From Campylorhamphus procurvoides (taxonomy: Eukaryota; Chordata; Aves; Passeriformes; Dendrocolaptidae): 64,000 bases of DNA. The translations under genes and the position numbers were made by a program. Location of the stretch: the NCBI GenBank assembly GCA_013396655.1, contig WBMV01001904.1, positions 248,001 through 312,000 of the forward strand, written 5' to 3'. Shown one piece after another: positions 56,891 to 64,000 of the stretch. Numbering within the stretch: position 1 is the first letter of the stretch; each line of letters opens with the position of its first letter. The notes below the pieces were generated by a model. The model did not search any database and was not told the origin of the DNA. It saw nothing but the letters and a program-made list of their open reading frames with translations.

Positions 56891-59800
56891 CTCATTCGTT
56901 GTCATGGTGCATCATTTTTTCTTTATGTTCTGTGAGATTTTCTGTCACTTCAACTCATGAATGATGCCTGTCTCGTTCTGCTGTCAGCTGCTGGGAAGAG
57001 TCTGACTCCTCTGTGATTCCCCTTCAGGTAGTTGTTAGACCTTCTCTTGTTGCAGTCTTGGAGTTAAATTTCCCTGTTTCAGATCTGAAGGTGGGCTCCA
57101 GCCCAAGAGTTAGCAGTTTAAGGAAAAAGGAATGGGTGGGGAGAAAGAGAATTAAAAATGAACCAGTGTGGTGACACTGGTCATCAGCGCTGAACTGCTG
57201 TGAAATCTTGGGTTAAAGGAACATTTTATGGAGGGTACAGAGGTATAATTTTTGACATTCCATGAAAAGTTGAGCAGATATCAGTAGCTGATTAGAACCT
57301 AAGGAACAGGAGATAGATTTTTACCTTTTTTAGGTGGGAACATTCTGGCAGAGACCTGAAAATCAAAGATTAGGAGCTCACATTGGTGGAGCTAGAACTG
57401 GGAGAGCCTGTGAAAGGAGACCTTGAGTTGTAGTGACAATAGATGGGTGAATGCTCCTTGCAGGTGCTATTCAGGTAGATAAGAGGTACCTGAGGTAATG
57501 GCATTCTTTTGGGTAAATATGACTTAAATTTGAGCTGCTCTGGATTCCGTGTGTGCTTTGTCTCCGGTGGATGAGTTATCTCATGCTAAAGGACGTGTTT
57601 AGAGCAGGAGTGATGGATTGTTCCTTGGTAGTGCTTCCTTCCCACTGAGGGCTGGGGAGCCTAAAGCAATGCCTTCTCAAATGTGTGGGTGAGGTGAATC
57701 ACGTTTGAGCTGCTGAGGGGATTCATAGTAATGGGATTTGGGTGGAAAGAGTGGAGAAGAATTAGTCATGGATTTGGTGAGAACACCAAGGAAAAGAGAA
57801 AAAAAAAGTCAGGAGTGCTGTGAGGGGCTGGCTCTCCTTCCAGTTTCTGAATGTGATATCCACAGGAATGAATAACAAAACTCTTGAAGGATGTGAGATT
57901 GAAAAGTCTTTCCATTAAACAATTTTATTCGAAGAGAGCTGTAGCCTCTTGATTCAAATGCTGTTTTGCTTTTTAACATCTCATGGGGCTTTGGAAGGGC
58001 ATGGAGGCTTGTTTGGACAAGTGACCTTAAACAGTTTGGGTTTGTATCTCATGACTCAGAAGATCCCTTAGCACGTGCATGGCTTTGAGTGGATGAAGAA
58101 CCTCTCCTCCACACGCCTATTCAGCAGATGCTTAATGAAGGCAGATCTCCAGGTTTCAAAGACAACACTGAAGTTCACTGGTGGGCTCAGTGTAGCAGAT
58201 GCTTGAGGGATTTTTTAATTTATTTTTGAATAAGGATTCGTTTAATTTCATGCTTAGAACTGAACATGTGTTTAGTTGCTTTATTGAACTGGGGCCCTAA
58301 TTCCCATTCCATGCAGACTTACAGTCTCTTTTTCCAGATTTCCTGGAAGAGCTACGGAATACATCTGGCCTCTAAGATCACAGAGTAATGTCTTCTGGAG
58401 CATTTGGGGTTCTGTAGTTAGTATTTTATCTATCTTGGATTAACTTAGAGACAAGTAATGACAGGGAGTTGAAAGAGCTGAAGGATGACTTGAAAAGGAG
58501 ACTGTTTTTCTGGAGCTGTGCTCAGGAGTCTTTCTTTTTACTGTAACCCTATCTGGCTCAGGTTTCAGGTTGCAGGTTCCCGTGAAAACTTGTAATTAGT
58601 CTTTCTATCACAAATGGGAATTAATTTTCTGGTGAAGCAGAACCAAACAATTGTATGCTGCCAAATGCTGCTGCGTGAGCAATTTTAAATTACTTGAGTT
58701 GAGAAAAGCCAAAAACATCTCGAAGCAGAGAGGGCTGACCTTTTTGGTTCTTCAAAAAGAGAAGTATTTTGACCATGCTGGCCCTCTTGTCCCTCTTTTG
58801 CATACATCTCGTGTATGAAATAACCACACAACAGTGGATAAAAAACCCTCCTGGTCACAGTGAAGATGACTTCCCCCCCTTTCCTGTGCTAATCTGTTTT
58901 TTTCTCTTAAAGTAGCATTTTTCACTCCTCTGGTTGTGCATATTCATTCAGGTCATTAGTAGTCAGCAAATATTCCAGCTCTCCTCCTTCTCTCATGTGT
59001 GTTGCCATCTCTTAGGGGGAAAGAGTTACTTAGATGAGCTCTGGCATTTGTTATTGGTGTATTCCATAGAATACCTGGTGGTTTTCCCCAAAGCACCTCT
59101 TTTCAAACACAAGTGCCAGTGATGGCAGGAACCCCTGCAGAACTTGCCAGATGCCCACCTGTCCTGGAAACTCCCAGTATTCAAATGGAATATGTTTTTT
59201 TGTCACGGAAGTGTGGCATTCACTTTGATGTTGCTGCACTGAGCAATTTCACTAATTATATTTTTATTTTGGAGTTAGATGTGTGTGCTTCCCTAAGCTG
59301 AGCTTCTGTGGACACAAACTAAGAATAGTTGTTTTGAGTTGGACCTCTGCCCTGAGAACATCTTTCCCAAACAGTGATGTGAGCACTGGATCTCATTGTA
59401 GGGATGGTGCATTAGGAGAGCTTGACTTGATAAGGTTACCTTTGAGCCAGCAGTGTCTCTCAAAAGAATCTTGATTGCATTTGCATTGTCTAGGTGAAGA
59501 AATAAAAATTCAATGGAGGTAGTATTTATTAAATTGAAAAACTAAAATACAAGGTAGTATTTTATTAAACTGAGGAACTAAAAATTGAGTAAAAGGTAGT
59601 ATTTATTTAAGCAGTGCTGCTTCACAGAGATGAAGGGTAGGAGTAAACACCCTCCAGACATGATCCATGCCATTACCAGAGGTGTCTACTCAGAAAAGGA
59701 AAGACTTTGACTTTATAAAGAGCACAGGTGGATAGTTTAGAGTGAGACTTTGCTTTTATGTGGCAATAGAGACATGAGATAGGTCCTTCTCTTGTCAGCA

Positions 59801-60319
59801 CATGTTTTGTAGTTGATAACTACAAAATTGATGTTGGAAGGTCATTTCATCTTTCTCAGTGAAAGAAAGACAATAGTAATGCTCCATATAATTTTATAGA
59901 ATGGGGATGTGCTTCTGTCTTCTGAAGCCATTACTTCTAAGAACGTTTTTACCTCTCCTTTTGCTTGTAGTGTCGAAAGAAAATTTAGGAAGGATTCATC
60001 TGAGTGACTCTGTCCTTTCAGTGGGTGAGACCCAGCTAATGCAGTCAGTGGAGGAGCTAATTTCAACATAAACATTTAAAATACAACAGATGAATTGCAT
60101 CTGGAAAAATCCTGCTTCCCTTCCTGAGCTGCAAAGGAATCTCTGGGTGATCAGCTCAGCTGTTGCTCTCTCTGTTTTGGAGTCTGAGCTGTTTAATATA
60201 AATCCCACTGCTTGTCTGTGGGTGGCTTTCTGATGAGCTGCTGCTGTAGTTCCACGGGATGGATTTCTCTGGGATCTCGTAAGTACTAGAAACAACTTTT
60301 TTTTATTTTTCTTTAAAAG
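56891..60319. other. AT-rich non-coding stretch, possible intron
   Basis: No recognised gene. At 58,341 a strong acceptor ('acagtctctttttccag') is followed by a 15-codon open stretch with only a poor donor. Three imperfect copies of a 35-42 bp unit occur at 59,517-59,611 (listed). Everything else is unique AT-rich sequence without transposon signatures. Confidence 0.4.
59517..59611. repeat. Three imperfect 35-42 bp tandem units
   Basis: The start 'aggtagtatttatta' recurs at 59,517, 59,552 and 59,594 ('aggtagtattttatta' in the second copy). Each is followed by 'aactgaggaactaaaa'-like text. An AT-rich local triplication. Confidence 0.8.
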
Positions 60320-60447
60320 GAGAGTTTTTGTTCTGTTCCTTTGAGGCTGTCTCAGATGTCAGCACCTCTGCTTTTGCTCAGCAGGGCACCAGCAGATGTT
60401 TTACAGGGAGGCCTAACAACTGGCTTTTATTAGACAACTGGAATATG
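60320..60447 (+). CDS. Candidate coding exon, unidentified
   Basis: A very pyrimidine-rich acceptor ('tttttatttttctttaaaag') precedes 128 bases open in the frame entering at phase 1. They leave at phase 0 through a moderate donor (AATATG|GTATCT). The peptide begins EFLFCSFEAVSDVSTSAF and ends NNWLLLDNWNM. A second frame is also open for about 42 codons, which lowers specificity. The open frame continues to about 60,699, so a chance long frame of 123 codons is the competing explanation. Confidence 0.22.
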
Positions 60448-63400
60448 GTATCTGGGAATTCTTATGTGAGAGTGGGAAAGTGGAGCATGTGCATCTGTCC
60501 ATGTTTGGCAGCTTTCACTGTCTCTGAGCTTACTTCCTTCTTGGCAAGGAATGTTCCACTGTCGTGTGTCATCCTTTTCCTCTTGAGTTCTTACCTTCAG
60601 CTTTTAGTCCTGCTGACTTCATCCACTGTGCTGTCACTTGCTTTTAGATATTTAAACTTACAAGATGCTCCATTGTATCCCTGTGGTAGCCTGCCTTGAT
60701 ATTTTTGGATCCTATCCATAGATTTGTGGATTTTTTTATATTATTGTAGTAATTTCTTACATTTGAAAGAAGAAAACAACTTCTTCCAATTTTACAACAG
60801 CAAGAGTTCATTTGCTTATATATATCTATATTGCAACATAGTGGGACTCAGTAATTTTTCAAACCAGGACTCTGTGTTCATTCTTTTCAAAATGAAGTCA
60901 CAAATGCTCTTTAATCTGTAGGAAATAACCACAAATTCTGGTAGGAACTGAGAGCAGGCAACACTAGAATAGGTCAGATATTTGCTAATGCCCAGAGCTC
61001 TCTGTATGGATCCACTGAGGCATGTTACATATAGAGTGTTTCATATGTGGTTTTATGCCTTTATTTTAGTAATGTATGGCAATTTGTGTGGCAAAGAACA
61101 AATTCTGCATAAATAAATGTTTGTGAGCCCTTCATTTGATGGAGGAGCACACACTACTAATCTTGTCTTGCTACTTCTAACAACATGACATAGCAAGATG
61201 TTTCTCTCATGGTGTTGCCCTTTTCACCTGCCCTTCCCACCTCTAGAGATGACTTTATGATGGATTCCTCTGGTTGTGTCTCAGAGTTGCCCTCTGACAG
61301 AGAGGAAGACCTTTCATAGATTAACAGAGAGCAATGGCCATGGCCAAGGGGAAAGGTGACTCAAAATGACCATGAGAGAGGCAGACAATGACACACCAGA
61401 GCAACTCACCCACTCCTTTTCTGAAACCCCTCTCAGATGGGAATGGGAAGTTGACCAAAGGCTCCATATTTTTCTGGAGACTCAGAGTTGGTGCCCCTGT
61501 TTTGGAAAGGACTCATTTCCACCTCAGTCTTTGGCCCTGCACATTATTTTTATTTGTTCATGAATGTCCACAGTGAAATTAGAGAAATCAGAGAAATTAG
61601 GAAATTTGTGTGCGTGTTTCAGGTAAAAGTGGAGGACAACATGGGATGGATTTGGGGGGCAGAGGTCATGGAATGGCTGTCATAAGAGAAATGCTTTTTT
61701 AGTAAAGTAATGCATTAGTAGCTCAAAGCACTTATTTCAAAATATAATTTCAAAATAGATTCACAGCCACAGGCTCAATTATTTATCTTTACAGTCCTAC
61801 ATTACTTAAATGTTTCTTTTTTTTCCCCCGTTCTTTATTATTTTAAGAGCGATTTTTAGTCTCCTAGGGTTTGTCTGCTTTAAATACAATTTTTTAAAAC
61901 ATGTTTTATGCACAACAAGGCTGTTCACTGTGGTCAGGGGAGAGAAAATGAAACCAAAAGTAACATAATATGTGGAAGGTGCTTTTCCCTCCAGCCGAAT
62001 TAACCTAAGCTGACCCTAAAGCGAATGTGACATTTAACCTTTCTCGTTCCTGCCCATGCTGTGCTGTGCCTGACCTCTGTCTCTTCTTTCCCATCATCTT
62101 ACGGAGGGGACAGCTGGACATGCAGCGTATTTACAGTACATGGAGATGTCTCGAGTTTCTTCTTTGAAGTGGGACAGTGCTTTGGCCTGCGAGCTGGAGG
62201 GGTGGAAGGCAGGAGATGCCTCTGCTATGTCAGCTCACGTGGCTGGGTCTGACATGAGACATGACCACTACAGAGTCTGCTTTCTGGCAGGCTGGGCTGC
62301 ACCTCTGTGCCTTCAGCATGGAATCTGTCCTGGATGCAGAACAGCTTTTCTCTATCTCCTTGAGGTGCCTGGTCATCACCCTGGGAGGCTTTGCTATGGG
62401 AAGCAGGAGTTTGACTCTCCCTGAAGGAGAAAACAGCAGCTTTGTGGTGTTTATGTGGAAAGAGTGAAGTCTGAGAAAGGCTTTTTGTTTTCTATTTCAA
62501 GACTTCCTATTTTGTAAAATGACAGCAAAGTGAGAAATAGGTAGAAATGGTGTCAGACAAAGAACAGTTGTTCTTTAGAGATCAACATTGCTGATGGATT
62601 CTATTGTCATGACCTCCTTCCTTATGAAGTGAAAAGGAATTCAGTGACATGAAAAGGGTTCTGCAATCACTTAACACATCTTAGAACACTGAAATGTATC
62701 ATCAACATTAAAGGAGTAGGGTCGTTTCCCTCAGTAAAAGCCTCCTATATTGTGTTGCAGTCATTGTGCATAAATAGAAAAGCAAAGGCATTTTACGTGT
62801 TACCGCAGCTTTTTATCCCCTCAGAAATAGACAGGAAGGTTGTGCTTCATATTCTGAAAATGGAAGTTTCTGTCACTGATGTCTCACTGCTTAATTTTCT
62901 CTCCACATTTAGTTCTGTGTTTCTTAAAGGGCTTTTCAAGAGCTTCCCTTCCTGCAGGCAGGAGCCCAACCCAGCTCTGTGTTGAGATGTACAGTCCTGT
63001 GAGCTTCTGTCCCCTCTCTGCACTGGGCACTTCAGTAATTTAATTTTGAGTGTGGAAATTACAATATACCCCTTGATTCCAACCCTAAATATGTATTTCC
63101 TAAAGTTTACCGGGGGATGTACTATTATCTTGTACTGAACCTGCAGCTTTCTTGAGATGCCCATGCTAACATTACTGCTTTTCTCAATAGCATTTGCCCT
63201 CAGAGGAGGGCTCAGCACTCTGAATTCTGAGTCAGAAACTCCTGTCTGTTTTCCTGTCTAAAATGAACCAAGAATCACTTTATAGGGATGCCCTACTTGC
63301 CCTATTTATTCTATGGAACCACTTTCCTCAAGCCCTCTGAACTGCCCTTTTCCAATTGCTTTATCTCTTGAATGTGTCAGGATCTTTAGCAGCCTTGTAA

Positions 63401-63782
63401 CCATTAAAATTTGGTTAAAAAACCCCTACATGGGATCTTTGGTGGGAGGTGATTTATCTTCACTATTTTAGACATCTGCTTTTAGGTGGGACAGACTGAA
63501 TCCTGAGCTTCGTTAATGGTGCTGAGCAGCTCCCTCAAGAAGAGGTCCAGCGTAGGTGGTCCATTTCTAGATGCCCACATCTAGTCAGATGAATTCCATG
63601 TCATGTCCTGGAGCTAAGCAAGTATAACCACAAACTTTCTCTGTCACACGGGGTGTCTGTACCTGAACAGGTTATGAATGGGAGCTGCTATGAAGGTGTC
63701 AGGGATTGTTGTACTCATGAATGAGAAAATCTGTCCTCTGCTTCTTATTTACTGTTTGGTTTATTTCTGTCTGTTCATCCAG
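60448..63782. other. AT-rich non-coding stretch, possible intron
   Basis: No gene recognised. The block 62,040-62,460 is locally richer in G and C and open in several plus frames (63-94 codons), but none is framed by a convincing splice pair. A weak resemblance to a CR1 end near 60,655-60,715 is not good enough to call. No microsatellite or tandem repeat of note. Confidence 0.4.
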
Positions 63783-63876
63783 ATAGTTCTCCACTGTGAA
63801 TCTGCTGTGAACCTGCCCTTGTCTGTTCTGCTGGAAAAGTACTGTGAGGCTTTGTCAGCCCGCACCAATGTCACAG
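63783..63876 (+). CDS. Probable coding exon, unidentified protein
   Basis: The best plus-strand exon candidate. The acceptor is strong ('ggtttatttctgtctgttcatccag' region, ending at 63,782). The 94 bases are open in phase 0 and leave in phase 1 at CACAG|GTATTT. The peptide includes LHCESAVNLPLSVLL, EKYCEALSARTNVT and a possible N-glycosylation sequon (NVT). It has the amphipathic helix look of a folded protein. I could not name the family, and the transcript would continue beyond the window. The upstream ATG in the same frame (63,678) lies in the presumed intron. Confidence 0.42.
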
Positions 63877-64000
63877 GTATTTATTTCTCCACTTCTTGTT
63901 GGCTTCTTGTTACTGTAGGATCTGTTTTCAAAGTGTCCTTGCTCCAGGAACATCTTTTCCTGCTGAGATAAACATAGTGCCTCCAGTCTTGGGTTTTCAT

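Noticed and set aside
60655..60715. Weak resemblance to the end of a CR1 element
   Set aside because: Only scattered words match and no terminal repeat is present; the similarity is at chance level.
62040..62470. Locally GC-richer block with several open plus frames
   Set aside because: Three frames are open at once and none is bounded by convincing splice sites.
1..64000. Search for tRNA, rRNA, CRISPR array, insertion sequence or phage-like genes
   Set aside because: Nothing resembling these was seen; the window is vertebrate nuclear DNA.

Overview
The window looks like bird nuclear DNA. The main evidence is about 17 short, 5'-truncated CR1 LINE tails that carry the avian 3' signature: a 'cccttccaacccaaacc' block followed by tandem 'attctgtgatt'. 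Bacterial features are absent, and no gene is encoded without introns. No rRNA, tRNA, CRISPR array or complete protein-coding gene could be recognised. Almost all open reading frames here are chance frames in non-coding DNA, frames inside CR1 copies, or frames inside GC-rich tandem repeats.

Layout. Bases 1-49,038 are AT-rich, CpG-poor intergenic or intronic DNA. They hold 15 CR1 fragments, a few microsatellites and several small tandem duplications. The best coding evidence there is one minus-strand exon candidate at 42,579-42,711; further weaker candidates lie at 28.4, 30.2 and 31.4 kb. At 49.0-49.3 kb is a sixteenth, younger-looking CR1. At 49.48-49.88 kb is a degenerate 30-34 bp G/C-rich minisatellite. 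At 50.00-50.78 kb is a second minisatellite whose units alternate between about 52 and 40 bp; it is interrupted by a 499-base assembly gap (50,089-50,587). The array grades into a CpG-dense, island-like stretch up to about 51.2 kb, the most promoter-like place in the window.

From 51.24 kb to the end the sequence is again AT-rich but nearly free of CR1 (one old copy at 56.7 kb). On the plus strand there are three exon candidates (53,401-53,455, 60,320-60,447, 63,783-63,876) whose reading phases are mutually compatible. The last has a strong splice acceptor and a very protein-like translation. A cautious model is that the 49.5-51.2 kb island is a promoter, possibly bidirectional, serving a plus-strand gene that leaves the window on the right and perhaps a minus-strand gene running left. 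This model is inference: I could not name either gene, and chance exon-like pairs are expected in 64 kb. I found no convincing novel system. The most notable structures are the paired minisatellites in the CpG-rich block and the exon candidates.
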